Of a DNA stretch of 45,592 bases, positions 25,081-33,379 are shown one piece after another (position 1 is the first letter of the stretch; each line of letters opens with the position of its first letter). The DNA comes from an uncultured Flavobacteriales bacterium (GTDB lineage Bacteria; Bacteroidota; Bacteroidia; Flavobacteriales; Flavobacteriaceae). The notes under the pieces are model-generated. The model saw only the letters and a list, made by a program, of their open reading frames with translations, made no database searches and had not been told where the DNA came from. The DNA lies in NCBI GenBank assembly GCA_913058295.1, contig CAJXRD010000021.1:1-45592 (forward strand), given 5' to 3'. Both the position numbers and the translations under genes were made by a program.

Positions 25081-26541
25081 ATGCAACCCATTCATATATT
25101 ATTACTAATCGGCTGTTATTTTGGATTACTATTTTTTATCTCTTATTTAACTGGGAAAGAAGACAGCAATGAAGCCTTTTTTAAAGCAAACAAGCAATCT
25201 CCTTGGTATATAGTTGCCTTTGGAATGATAGGAGCTACTTTATCTGGCGTCACTTTTATTTCTGTTCCTGGTACCGTAGCAGCTCAACAATTTGGGTATA
25301 TGCAGATGGTTTTTGGCTATATATTTGGCACCATAGTTATCGCTTTTGTGCTTTTGCCTATTTACTACAAGTATAATGTAACTTCTATTTACGAATTTTT
25401 GAACCAGCGCTTAGGATCTAAATCACATAAGATCGGAGCATTTTTCTTTTTACTTTCCAGAACGATTGGGGCAGCATTTCGTATATTTTTAGTTGCATTG
25501 GCAATGCAATATTTAATTTTTGATGAATGGGAAATTCCATTTATTATCACTGTTATTTTTTCAATTTTATTAATTTGGATATATACTCATAGAGGAGGAA
25601 TTAAAACGATTGTTTGGACAGATACTTTACAAACCTTCTTTATGCTTTCGGCAGTGATATTCGCCATCTATTTTATCAATCAAAAAATAGGTTGGAGTTT
25701 TTCTGAATTATTAGCTTCAGAGGAATTAAAACAATACAATAAAATTTTATTTACAAGTGATTATAATAGCAAAGCATATTTTTTAAAATCTTTTTTTGGA
25801 GGGGTATTTATTACAATAGCCATGACAGGAGTGGATCAAGATATGATGCAAAAAAACCTTACTTGTAGAAACCTGAAAGATGCTCAAAAAAACATGCTCT
25901 CAATGGTTAGTTTATTGGTAGTTGTGAATTTTGTGTTTTTACTATTGGGTGCACTATTATATATATTTATTAATAAATTCGGATTAGAAGTTCCGGTAAT
26001 TGATGGGGTTAAAAGAACCGATTTATTATTCCCATTAGTAGCGGTTAAAAGTGGATTAGGATTACCTCTTGCAATGGTGTTTATCCTTGGTATAATTGCT
26101 GCAGCTTATTCTAGTGCAGATTCTGCCCTAACCTCTTTAACGACCTCTTATTGTGTAGATTTTTTAGATATAGAACATAAAGAGAAATCTATTCAGAAAT
26201 CCCTAAGAAAAAAAGTTCATATTGCTTTTTCAATTGTTCTAGTAATAGTCGTTGTTATATTTAATAGTGTTCTTGAAAGAGATGTGATAACAGGTTTGTT
26301 TACTATAGCTTCCTATACTTACGGTCCTCTTTTAGGTTTATTTGCTTTTGGAATTATCACCAAATATAAAGTTAAAGAAAACTATGTTTTAATAGTATGT
26401 ATCCTCTCGGTTGTCCTTAGTTATTTTTTAAATGAATATTCTGTTATTTTATTAAACGGATATCAATTTAGTTTTGAACTATTAGGATTAAATGGCTTCT
26501 TTACATTTTTAGGTTTATATCTTATTAGAAGAAAAAAATAA
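25081..26541 (+). CDS. Sodium:solute symporter (SSS family)
   Basis: This 486-aa polytopic inner-membrane protein has about 13 hydrophobic helices with the LeuT-like SSS organisation. The N-terminal ...[24 protein letters not shown] and [17 protein letters not shown] fit the first core helices carrying the sodium site, and [17 protein letters not shown] is the conserved eighth-helix Na2-site region with Ser/Thr ligands. The substrate (sugar, amino acid, sialic acid or other) cannot be assigned. It ends directly against the convergent CoA-binding gene (stop codons adjacent). Confidence 0.9.
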   Translation: MQPIHILLLIGCYFGLLFFISYLTGKEDSNEAFFKANKQSPWYIVAFGMIGATLSGVTFISVPGTVAAQQFGYMQMVFGYIFGTIVIAFVLLPIYYKYNVTSIYEFLNQRLGSKSHKIGAFFFLLSRTIGAAFRIFLVALAMQYLIFDEWEIPFIITVIFSILLIWIYTHRGGIKTIVWTDTLQTFFMLSAVIFAIYFINQKIGWSFSELLASEELKQYNKILFTSDYNSKAYFLKSFFGGVFITIAMTGVDQDMMQKNLTCRNLKDAQKNMLSMVSLLVVVNFVFLLLGALLYIFINKFGLEVPVIDGVKRTDLLFPLVAVKSGLGLPLAMVFILGIIAAAYSSADSALTSLTTSYCVDFLDIEHKEKSIQKSLRKKVHIAFSIVLVIVVVIFNSVLERDVITGLFTIASYTYGPLLGLFAFGIITKYKVKENYVLIVCILSVVLSYFLNEYSVILLNGYQFSFELLGLNGFFTFLGLYLIRRKK

Positions 26542-26901
26542 TCAATATTGATTGGTACCTAATAATACTAAAGTACAAGCAGCTTCAAATTCAATATTAT
26601 TATTTTTTAAAATTTTATAGAGCTCAGGGTTTTCTGTTCCTGGATTAAAAATAACACGCTTAGGATTTAAAGAGACTATGTAATCGTAAAAATCAATTTG
26701 CCTACTAGGGTTTAAGTATAAGGTGATTGTGTCAACATCCTTATAGGCTTTCCTTTCCTTCGTAATATGCACTCCATTTAGCTCCCCTTCTCTCAAGCCT
26801 ATCGCTATTACAGGATGATTATATTGAGTCAAACGATTAATCGCCAAGTAAGAATATCTAGCGGGATTTAAACTAGCTCCAATAACAAGAGTTTTTTTCA
26901 T
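26542..26901 (-). CDS. CoA-binding domain protein (YccU-like)
   Basis: A 119-aa Rossmann-fold protein beginning KKTLVIGASLNPARYSYLAI with the GAS...P pattern of the CoA_binding_2 family, and VIFNPGTENPEL near the end. Members are small stand-alone versions of the succinyl-CoA synthetase alpha N-terminal domain; cellular role unknown. Its ATG lies 26 bp from the conserved upstream box at 26927, but that element points away, on the plus strand. Confidence 0.85.
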   Translation of the reverse strand: MKKTLVIGASLNPARYSYLAINRLTQYNHPVIAIGLREGELNGVHITKERKAYKDVDTITLYLNPSRQIDFYDYIVSLNPKRVIFNPGTENPELYKILKNNNIEFEAACTLVLLGTNQY

Positions 26902-26926
26902 TTTAAGATTTGAGTTTTAATAATAC

Positions 26927-26977
26927 TATGTTAAAAATTCATTTAAATGTAACAATACTATTTTTAGTACGTCTATA
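26927..26977 (+). promoter_or_regulatory. ECF-type promoter A with upstream box
   Basis: TATGTTAAA (26927-26935), 12 nt, TGTAACA (26948-26954), 16 nt, GTCTATA (26971-26977, preceded by C to give CGTC). The AAC-bearing -35 and CGTC -10 fit ECF sigma factors. Copies B (27089) and C (29683) share the same layout. A predicted start near 26984 would give a transcript of about 100 nt ending at the hairpin 27051-27078. Confidence 0.6.
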
Positions 26978-26983
26978 AAGTAG

Positions 26984-27085
26984 AAATATTTCAAACTTTA
27001 CTGTGTGATTTTTACGTTGATGGTTAGTGTTAATAATCATGGTAAAGTCTCAAGCCCAAAGATAGCTCTTTGGGCTTGTTTGTTA
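26984..27085 (+). ncRNA. Predicted small RNA A
   Basis: A gene-free segment bounded by ECF-type promoter A and a 12-bp hairpin at 27051-27078. No reading frame of note is present. It is predicted from the promoter and terminator pair only; the 5' end is estimated and the U-tract (TTTGTT) is weak. GTTGATG at 27016-27022 is complementary to CATCAAC at 27187-27193 in the barrel-gene leader, which may be chance. Confidence 0.35.
27051..27078 (+). terminator. Strong hairpin, probable terminator of small RNA A
   Basis: A perfect 12-bp stem, CAAGCCCAAAGA and TCTTTGGGCTTG, with a TAGC loop (27063-27066), followed by TTTGTTAATA on the plus strand. It lies between two ECF-type promoters and about 130 bp upstream of the barrel gene, in the 309-bp gap 26902-27210, so it would insulate the barrel gene from promoter A. 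Confidence 0.65.
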
Positions 27086-27088
27086 ATA

Positions 27089-27139
27089 TATGTTAAAGTC
27101 TAATTTAGCTGTAACATTTTTTTTGGAGGATCGTCTTAT
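27089..27139 (+). promoter_or_regulatory. ECF-type promoter B of the outer-membrane barrel gene
   Basis: TATGTTAAA (27089-27097), 12 nt, TGTAACA (27110-27116), 16 nt, GTCTTAT (27133-27139, preceded by C to give CGTC). It lies 71 bp upstream of the barrel-gene ATG, giving a leader of about 65 nt. No TAnnTTTG element competes in this interval. Confidence 0.65.
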
Positions 27140-27210
27140 TTTTAATCAAAACAGCTACTTTTTTTAAATAGAATGAGCAAATAATTCATCAACAATCAAT
27201 CAATCAAAAA

Positions 27211-29655
27211 ATGAAACAGTTAATTACTCTTTTAGCAATAATGCTAAGCTTATCTACCTATGCATTAAACGATCCTGACCCAGAAAAAAACGGATCTATC
27301 ACAGGTTCTGTGATAGACAAAATCCTTCAAGAACCCCTACCCTATGTTTCCATAGTAATCCATGATTTAAATGGAGAAATTATTACGGGTGGAATTACAG
27401 ATGAAAACGGAAGCTTTATCATTGAAGGAATCCCTGAAGGTAAAAGCAATTTAACCATACAATATATTGGCTATAAAGCTTATAAAAATGAAATTGAAAT
27501 TTCTAAAAAATCTAGAAAACTAAGCCTTGGCAGAATTGAATTAGAAGAAGATATAGAATCTTTAGATGAAGTTGTTATAAGAGCTGAAACTTCTACCATT
27601 CAACAAAAAACAGATCGAAAAGTGATTACAGTTGGAAAGGATTTAGTAACGGCAGGTCCTACTGCTTCAGAACTAATGAATAACCTACCAACTGTAAATG
27701 TAAACCCACAAACGGGTGAAATTTCTATGCGAGGTAATAGCAATGTTCAAGTAATGGTAGATGGCAAATTAACCAATGTTCCAATTGCACAATTGCTAAA
27801 ACAAATTCCTTCTTCAGCTATAAAACAAGTGGAGTTAATAACGAATCCTTCTGCAAAATATAATCCTGAAGGAATGAGTGGAATTATAAATATTGTACTT
27901 CATAAAAATGTAAAACTTGGAATGAACGGTACAGCTAACGTTGGACTTACTTATGAAGAGCAAGCAAAATTTAATGCGTCTTTAGATTTAAATTACAGAA
28001 ATGGAAAATTTAATCTCTATGGAAACTATGCTAATAATATAGCTAAAAATGAAAATTATGGAAATATTTTCCGGCCAAATGATAATTCTGAGCAGCTATT
28101 TAATTTCCTAGATGACAATAAATCTAACTTATTTAAAATTGGACTTGATTTTTATTTAAATGAAAAGAATACAATCTCTTTCTTTACAACTCAAAATTTT
28201 TATGATGGAAAAACTACTGGTGTTACAGATATTTTCTATTATGACAATCCAGAATACGATCTAACACAAGATTTTATTAGTGATGGCAGTAATGTCTCCT
28301 CTAGCTATAACTTTGATTATAAATTAGATTTTGAAAAAGAAGGACATAATATAGAATTAGAAGCAGATTATAACGAATATGACAGTGAAGACGAAACTAT
28401 TTTTTATTTTTCTGGAGCTTCAGAAGTCCCTAATTATGAAGATTTCATAGATGTAGAAAGCGAACGAGTAACGGTTAATTTAGACTATGTAAACCCCTTA
28501 ACCGAAGATTCAAATTTAGAACTAGGAGCAGAAGCAAGACTATACAAAACCTTAAATGATTATCGTTCCACTGGATTTGCATATAACTCAAATGGAGAAT
28601 TAGTTTCAACTCCAGCCACAAAATTTAAATATTCTAGAGATATTTATTCCGCTTATGTTACTTACGGGAGAAACTATGACAAATGGTCTTACCAAGCTGG
28701 TGTTCGTGCAGAAACGGTAGAGGTTATAGCCGACACAAATGCAGTTAGATCTTTTGAAAATGATTATGTAGAATTTTATCCTTCTGCATTTGTCACTTAT
28801 ACTCCTTCAGAAAAGAATAATTATCAAGTTAGTTATAGTCGTCGTGTAGACCGTCCTGGAATTAGTCAAGTTAACCCAATTAGAGAATGGAGTACACCAT
28901 TAATTTCTTCTTTTGGAAATACAGAATTAGTACCACAATTCACCAACTCGATTGAAGCAAACTATACTAGAAAACTTGAAAAAGGAAGCATTACTGGTGG
29001 AGTATTTTATCGTGCAATTACCGATGAAATAAACAGAGCCGTTTTTATTGATCGAACAGATTATAATAAAGTAATACTAACTTTTGATAACTTCGATAAT
29101 ACCTCAGCTTATGGTTTTGAAATTTCAGCAAGTTACAAACCTACTAAATGGTGGAGTTTTAATACCAGTTTCGACTTGTATTCTCAAATACAAACTGGAA
29201 TTATAGAAAATTTAGAAGACACGGGTGATATTCCACCTACCGAAGAAAATATAATAATTGAAGAAACAGAAGTTGAAAATGTCGCTTGGAATTTTAGAAT
29301 GTTCAATAACTTTAAAGCTACAAAAAAATTAACCTTTTCAGCTTTCCTATTCTATAGAGGAGAAAATAAAGGTTTACAATTTGAAGTTGACCCTATGTAC
29401 TTTGTCAATTTAGGTGCAAGATATAGCCTATGGGATGATCGAGGAACGTTTAGTATTAATTATAATGATATTTTTAATACCATGGAATTTTCTTTTGAAG
29501 GTAGTAGCCCATATCCACAAGTTGGAGCGTTTAACTGGGAAAGCAATACTGTTTATGTTGGCTTATCCTACCGCTTTGGAGGAGGAAAATACCAAGCTAA
29601 ATCTAGAAAACGTAGAAATAATGACGAAAAATCTGGAGGTGGCGGATTGTTCTAA
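27211..29655 (+). CDS. Outer-membrane beta-barrel protein, TonB-receptor-like (OMP_b-brl_3 family)
   Basis: This 814-aa protein has a signal peptide (about 1-19), a CarboxypepD_reg-like domain (about 28-113, starting GSITGSVIDKILQEPLPYVS), a plug domain (about 130-230: LMNNLPTVNVNPQTGEISMRG, PSAKYNPEGMSGIINIVL) and a C-terminal barrel ending in alternating aromatic strands (NTVYVGLSYRFGG) plus a basic Gly-rich tail. The plug resembles TonB-dependent receptors, but no SusD partner is adjacent, so this is not a classic polysaccharide utilisation pair. The transported substrate, if any, is unknown. An ECF-type promoter drives it, and two further copies of that promoter flank it, suggesting envelope-stress or surface-signalling control. 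Confidence 0.88.
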   Translation: MKQLITLLAIMLSLSTYALNDPDPEKNGSITGSVIDKILQEPLPYVSIVIHDLNGEIITGGITDENGSFIIEGIPEGKSNLTIQYIGYKAYKNEIEISKKSRKLSLGRIELEEDIESLDEVVIRAETSTIQQKTDRKVITVGKDLVTAGPTASELMNNLPTVNVNPQTGEISMRGNSNVQVMVDGKLTNVPIAQLLKQIPSSAIKQVELITNPSAKYNPEGMSGIINIVLHKNVKLGMNGTANVGLTYEEQAKFNASLDLNYRNGKFNLYGNYANNIAKNENYGNIFRPNDNSEQLFNFLDDNKSNLFKIGLDFYLNEKNTISFFTTQNFYDGKTTGVTDIFYYDNPEYDLTQDFISDGSNVSSSYNFDYKLDFEKEGHNIELEADYNEYDSEDETIFYFSGASEVPNYEDFIDVESERVTVNLDYVNPLTEDSNLELGAEARLYKTLNDYRSTGFAYNSNGELVSTPATKFKYSRDIYSAYVTYGRNYDKWSYQAGVRAETVEVIADTNAVRSFENDYVEFYPSAFVTYTPSEKNNYQVSYSRRVDRPGISQVNPIREWSTPLISSFGNTELVPQFTNSIEANYTRKLEKGSITGGVFYRAITDEINRAVFIDRTDYNKVILTFDNFDNTSAYGFEISASYKPTKWWSFNTSFDLYSQIQTGIIENLEDTGDIPPTEENIIIEETEVENVAWNFRMFNNFKATKKLTFSAFLFYRGENKGLQFEVDPMYFVNLGARYSLWDDRGTFSINYNDIFNTMEFSFEGSSPYPQVGAFNWESNTVYVGLSYRFGGGKYQAKSRKRRNNDEKSGGGGLF

Positions 29656-29682
29656 AATTCTAAAAAAACAGGTTGTTATTCT

Positions 29683-29734
29683 TATGTTAAAATTACCTAA
29701 CAATTGTAACATGGCATAGTTATTACAGTCTATA
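29683..29734 (+). promoter_or_regulatory. ECF-type promoter C downstream of the barrel gene
   Basis: TATGTTAAA (29683-29691), 13 nt, TGTAACA (29705-29711), 16 nt, GTCTATA (29728-29734). It starts 28 bp after the barrel stop codon, with only the convergent FabH-like gene downstream, so its product should be a short RNA ending at the terminator 29804-29837. The -10 lacks the leading C seen in A and B. Confidence 0.55.
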
Positions 29735-29740
29735 TAGTAA

Positions 29741-29843
29741 CAGAAAGTTTATGATTTATTTGAATTAACCACTCTAAGGAATAAACAAAAAGTTAGTATT
29801 ATAAAAAGCTCCTTAAGCAATTGTTTAAGGGGCTTTTATTTTT
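29741..29843 (+). ncRNA. Predicted small RNA C
   Basis: Bounded by ECF-type promoter C and the strong terminator at 29804-29837; length about 100 nt, like predicted RNA A. ATGATTTATTTG at 29751-29762 could pair with 11 of 12 bases of CAAATAATTCAT (27178-27189) in the barrel-gene leader. The alternative is a 3' RNA processed from, or read through from, the barrel transcript. Confidence 0.35.
29804..29837. terminator. Bidirectional intrinsic terminator
   Basis: A 13-bp stem with one G-T pair, AAAAGCTCCTTAA (29804-29816) and TTAAGGGGCTTTT (29825-29837), followed by a T-run on the plus strand and by GCTTTTTAT on the minus strand. It serves the barrel gene or small RNA C on the plus strand and the FabH-like gene on the minus strand. 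Confidence 0.85.
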
Positions 29844-30843
29844 ACCATCTAATTACCGCACTAGCCCAAGTAAATCCACTACCAAAGGCTGCCAAAACCA
29901 CTAAATCCCCTTCTTTAACCTTTCCTTCTTCCCATGCTTCAGATAATGCAATAATTATAGAAGCTGCTGTTGTATTCCCATACTTTTGGATATTATTATA
30001 AACTTGATCGTCTCTTAGTTTAAACTTTTTTTGTACAAATTGAGAGATACGCAAATTTGCTTGATGTGGAATTAACATATCTATTTCATCCACAGATAAA
30101 TTATTTGCTTGTAGCCCTTCCATAATGACTTCAGAAAAACGAACTACCGCATTTTTAAATACAAAGGTTCCATTCATATATGGGAAGTATGAAATATCAT
30201 CTGGATTATTTAAAAGTTCCGGAACCCAATGTGCAATGCTAGGACTTTCAACAGTCAGCTCTCTTGCGTGTTTTCCCTCACTATGTAAATGCGTAGATAA
30301 TATCCCTCTAGAGGAATCTTCGCTTCTAGATAAAACTGCTGCTCCTGCTCCATCACCAAAAATAACAGATACTCCACGACCTCGAGTGGTAACATCTAAT
30401 CCTCCAGAATGATATTCAGAACCAATCACTAAAATGTTTTTATACATTCCCGTTTTAATAAATTGATCTGCTACAGACAAAGCATATATAAAACCCGAAC
30501 ATTGATTCCGTACATCTAATGCACCAACTGTTTGCATATCTAACATCTCTTGTATTTGTACTCCACAACCTGGAAAATACATATCTGGACTAAGAGTTGC
30601 AAACACTATAAAGTCGATATCATCTTTGGACAATCCTGCTCTTTCAATAGCAATTTTAGAAGCTTTAACTCCCATACTTGCAGAAGTTTCATTGCTTCCT
30701 TCTTCAATCCATCTACGTTCCTTTATTCCTGTTCTTTCTTGAATCCACTCATCATTGGTATCCATTAACTTTGAAAGATCCTCATTGGTAACAATGTTTT
30801 CTGGAACAAAATATCCTAATCCTGTAATTCTTGATGTATACAT
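29842..30843 (-). CDS. fabH: 3-oxoacyl-ACP synthase III (FabH-like)
   Basis: This 333-aa thiolase-fold enzyme should condense an acyl-CoA with malonyl-ACP to begin fatty acid synthesis or an equivalent chain. The triad is complete: Cys115 (RNQCSGF), His260 (LIPHQANLR) and Asn290 (YGNTTAAS). It starts YTSRITGLGYFVPENIVTN as typical KAS III. It is not beside plsX/rpmF, where the housekeeping fabH of many Bacteroidota lies, so it may be a second, specialised copy. It is divergent from htpG across a 199-bp regulatory gap. Confidence 0.92.
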   Translation of the reverse strand: MYTSRITGLGYFVPENIVTNEDLSKLMDTNDEWIQERTGIKERRWIEEGSNETSASMGVKASKIAIERAGLSKDDIDFIVFATLSPDMYFPGCGVQIQEMLDMQTVGALDVRNQCSGFIYALSVADQFIKTGMYKNILVIGSEYHSGGLDVTTRGRGVSVIFGDGAGAAVLSRSEDSSRGILSTHLHSEGKHARELTVESPSIAHWVPELLNNPDDISYFPYMNGTFVFKNAVVRFSEVIMEGLQANNLSVDEIDMLIPHQANLRISQFVQKKFKLRDDQVYNNIQKYGNTTAASIIIALSEAWEEGKVKEGDLVVLAAFGSGFTWASAVIRW

Positions 30844-30928
30844 TTATTAATTTTTAATTCTAAAAACTTTTAGAGGTCGAAAGATACTTATTAACTACGT
30901 ATTGTCGAAGGCTTTTAAACGCATAAAG

Positions 30929-30940
30929 TATGCACGCATA
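30929..30940. promoter_or_regulatory. Palindrome TATGCACGCATA between fabH-like gene and htpG
   Basis: Perfect inverted repeat TATGC-AC-GCATA in the divergent promoter region, with a further GCATA at 30921-30925. The size is suited to a dimeric regulator. No regulator can be named from the sequence. Confidence 0.4.
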
Positions 30941-30950
30941 GTATATTGAT

Positions 30951-30990
30951 TTGTCAAGTTGGCAGTTAGATTAAATTGGTACTTTATTTG
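30951..30990 (+). promoter_or_regulatory. htpG: Candidate htpG promoter with TTGTCA/TTGGCA direct repeat
   Basis: TTTATTTG (30983-30990) is one mismatch from TAnnTTTG, and TTG (30959-30961) lies 21 bp upstream. The -33 region is part of a direct repeat, TTGTCA (30951-30956) and TTGGCA (30959-30964), 8 bp apart, which could be a stress-regulator site. Confidence 0.45.
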
Positions 30991-31042
30991 ACTATGAGAA
31001 GTATAAATAAAAAGATAATTAATATTCATAAATTATATAACA

Positions 31043-32935
31043 ATGAGTAAAGGAACTATTAACGTATCGGTAGAAAATATTTTTCCACTAATAAAGAAGT
31101 TTTTATATAGTGATCACGAGATTTTTCTAAGAGAATTAATCTCAAATGCTACAGATGCAACGGTTAAGTTAAAACACCTAACCAGTATAGGGGAAGCCAA
31201 AGTTGAATATGGCAATCCTATAATCGAAATAAAAATTGATAAAGAAAATAAAAGGCTTCACATTATTGACCAAGGAATTGGGATGACAAGTGATGAAATT
31301 GAAAAGTATATCAACGAGATTGCTTTTTCTGGAGCTGAAGAATTTATCGAGAAATACAAAGATGATAAGGGAGATGATAAAGGAATAATTGGTCATTTTG
31401 GTCTAGGATTCTATTCTGCCTTTATGGTTGCAGAAAGAGTGGAGATAATTTCTAAAAGTTTTAAAGAAGAGCCAGCAGTACATTGGGAATGTGATGGTTC
31501 TCCAGAATATGCGATCAAAGAATCGGATAGAACTGAAAGAGGGACAGAAATCATTCTTCATATCGCAGAAGACTCTACAGAATTTTTAGAGGAAGCTCGT
31601 ATTACTGAACTTTTAACCAAGTATAATAAATTTATGCCTATTCCAATTAAATTTGGAATGCGTACTGAAACTTTAGCAAAACCTGAAGGTGCTAAAGAAG
31701 AAGACCCTGCTCCTACCGAAGAAGTAGACAATTTCATCAATAACCCAAGTCCAGCTTGGACCAAACAACCTTCTGATTTAAACCCAGATGATTATAAAAG
31801 TTTTTACAGGGAATTGTATCCAATGCAATTTGAAGACCCACTTTTTAATATTCATTTAAATGTGGATTATCCATTTAATTTAACGGGAATATTATATTTC
31901 CCGAAAATGACAAATGACATTAATGGGCAAAAAGATAAAATTCAATTATACCAAAATCAAGTTTTTGTAACGGATAATGTAGAAGGAATTGTACCAGAAT
32001 TTTTAACAATGCTTCGTGGAGTGATTGATTCTCCAGATATTCCATTAAACGTATCAAGATCTTATCTTCAAGCAGACGGTGCTGTAAAAAAGATTTCAAG
32101 TTATATCACACGTAAAGTTGCAGATAAACTAAAAAGTTTATTCAATAATAACCGTGAAGATTTCGAAAAGAAATGGAACGATATTAAAATTGTTATTGAA
32201 TACGGAATGCTTTCCGAAGAAAAATTCTTTGATAAAGCACAAGCTTTTGCTTTGTTTCCAACGGTAGATGATACTTATTTTACTTTGGAAGAATTAAAAG
32301 AGAAAATAAAAGCCACACAGACAGATAAAGATGACAAGTTAGTAGTCTTGTATGCTTCAAATAAAGATGAGCAACATTCTTATATTGATGCAGCAAAGGA
32401 GAAAGGATACGAAGTTCTATTCTTAGACTCTCCTATTGTTTCACATCTTATTCAAAAAATTGAAACTTCAGAAGAAAATATATCTTTTGTAAGAGTGGAT
32501 GGGGATCATATTGACAACCTTATTAAAAAAGATGAGGAGCAAATTTCTAAGTTGAATGATGAAGAAAAAGAAAGCTTAAAAACGATGTTGACTGAAATTA
32601 TTCCACAGGAAAAATTCTCAGTACAACTAGAAGCTATGGATAGTAAAGCAAATCCATTTATCATTACACAACCAGAATTTATGCGTCGTATGAAAGAGAT
32701 GCAACAATCTGGCGGCGGTGGCGGTATGTTTGGTATGGGTAATATGCCAGATATGTATAATCTAATCGTGAATACCAATAACGAACTTATTGGAGAAATT
32801 TTGAATACGAAAACTCAAAAGAAAAAGGAACGTTTGGTACAACAGGCTTTAGATTTAGCTCGTTTATCTCAAAACCTTTTAAAAGGGGAAGAGTTAACTA
32901 CTTTCATCAAACGTAGTTTTGAAATGATTAAATAA
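31043..32935 (+). CDS. htpG: Molecular chaperone HtpG (Hsp90)
   Basis: This 630-aa ATP-dependent cytosolic chaperone refolds stressed proteins. The N-terminal ATPase has ELISNATDA (31-39), the IDQGIGM motif, and the lid GHFGLGFYSAF; middle and C-terminal dimerisation domains follow. A Gly/Met-rich insert (QQSGGGGGMFGMGNMPDM) near residue 555 is a flexible addition seen in Bacteroidota members. It is monocistronic: strong terminator immediately downstream and a regulatory gap upstream. Confidence 0.97.
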   Translation: MSKGTINVSVENIFPLIKKFLYSDHEIFLRELISNATDATVKLKHLTSIGEAKVEYGNPIIEIKIDKENKRLHIIDQGIGMTSDEIEKYINEIAFSGAEEFIEKYKDDKGDDKGIIGHFGLGFYSAFMVAERVEIISKSFKEEPAVHWECDGSPEYAIKESDRTERGTEIILHIAEDSTEFLEEARITELLTKYNKFMPIPIKFGMRTETLAKPEGAKEEDPAPTEEVDNFINNPSPAWTKQPSDLNPDDYKSFYRELYPMQFEDPLFNIHLNVDYPFNLTGILYFPKMTNDINGQKDKIQLYQNQVFVTDNVEGIVPEFLTMLRGVIDSPDIPLNVSRSYLQADGAVKKISSYITRKVADKLKSLFNNNREDFEKKWNDIKIVIEYGMLSEEKFFDKAQAFALFPTVDDTYFTLEELKEKIKATQTDKDDKLVVLYASNKDEQHSYIDAAKEKGYEVLFLDSPIVSHLIQKIETSEENISFVRVDGDHIDNLIKKDEEQISKLNDEEKESLKTMLTEIIPQEKFSVQLEAMDSKANPFIITQPEFMRRMKEMQQSGGGGGMFGMGNMPDMYNLIVNTNNELIGEILNTKTQKKKERLVQQALDLARLSQNLLKGEELTTFIKRSFEMIK

Positions 32936-32959
32936 GGTTAATCACTTTATATTTATATT

Positions 32960-32990
32960 AAACCTCTTTATAATTATTATAAAGAGGTTT
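32960..32990 (+). terminator. htpG intrinsic terminator
   Basis: A perfect 14-bp inverted repeat, AAACCTCTTTATAA (32960-32973) and TTATAAAGAGGTTT (32977-32990), with a 3-nt loop and a following T-run, 25 bp after the htpG stop codon. Confidence 0.92.
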
Positions 32991-33026
32991 TTTTATTCTT
33001 ATTTTTGAAATATAAAATTCAATATT

Positions 33027-33377
33027 ATGTTTCCTTGGCATCAATACTTATTAGCACTTATTTTTATACTTGGCGGTGCCAATCATTTTCGCAAGCCAAA
33101 ATTTTATGAACGCATCATGCCACCTTATATCCCGGCTCATAGTAGCTTAGTTCTAGCTAGCGGAATAATCGAAATGATTTTCGGCTTTATGCTAATCACG
33201 GGAGAGAGCCAAACTATTGGCGCCTGGGGAATAGTTGGTTTATTGATTATTTTTATCCCTGTTCATGTTCATATGCTACAAGATGAAAATGCTTCTTTAA
33301 AACTTCCTAAATGGCTATTAATATTGAGAATCCTTTTACAAGGAGCATTAATTTATTGGGCTTTTCTATATACTTAA
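33027..33377 (+). CDS. DoxX-like small membrane protein
   Basis: A 116-aa inner-membrane protein with four hydrophobic segments (about 5-20, 42-60, 65-84 and 95-114) and the pattern GGANHFRKPKFYERIMPPYIP, typical of DoxX/DUF4267-like proteins. Function is not defined. It is followed after 2 bp by the AlkB-like gene, so the two form an operon. Confidence 0.82.
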   Translation: MFPWHQYLLALIFILGGANHFRKPKFYERIMPPYIPAHSSLVLASGIIEMIFGFMLITGESQTIGAWGIVGLLIIFIPVHVHMLQDENASLKLPKWLLILRILLQGALIYWAFLYT

Positions 33378-33379
33378 AA

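Noticed and set aside
27043-27101. TAAAGTCT direct repeats flanking the 27051-27078 hairpin as a target-site duplication of a small mobile element
   Set aside because: Only 8 bp, and the second copy falls within the conserved promoter B layout; the hairpin is better explained as a terminator.
33311-33379. N-terminal 23-residue extension of the AlkB-like protein
   Set aside because: It lies inside the DoxX reading frame; the ATG at 33380, 2 bp after the DoxX stop, gives normal family length.
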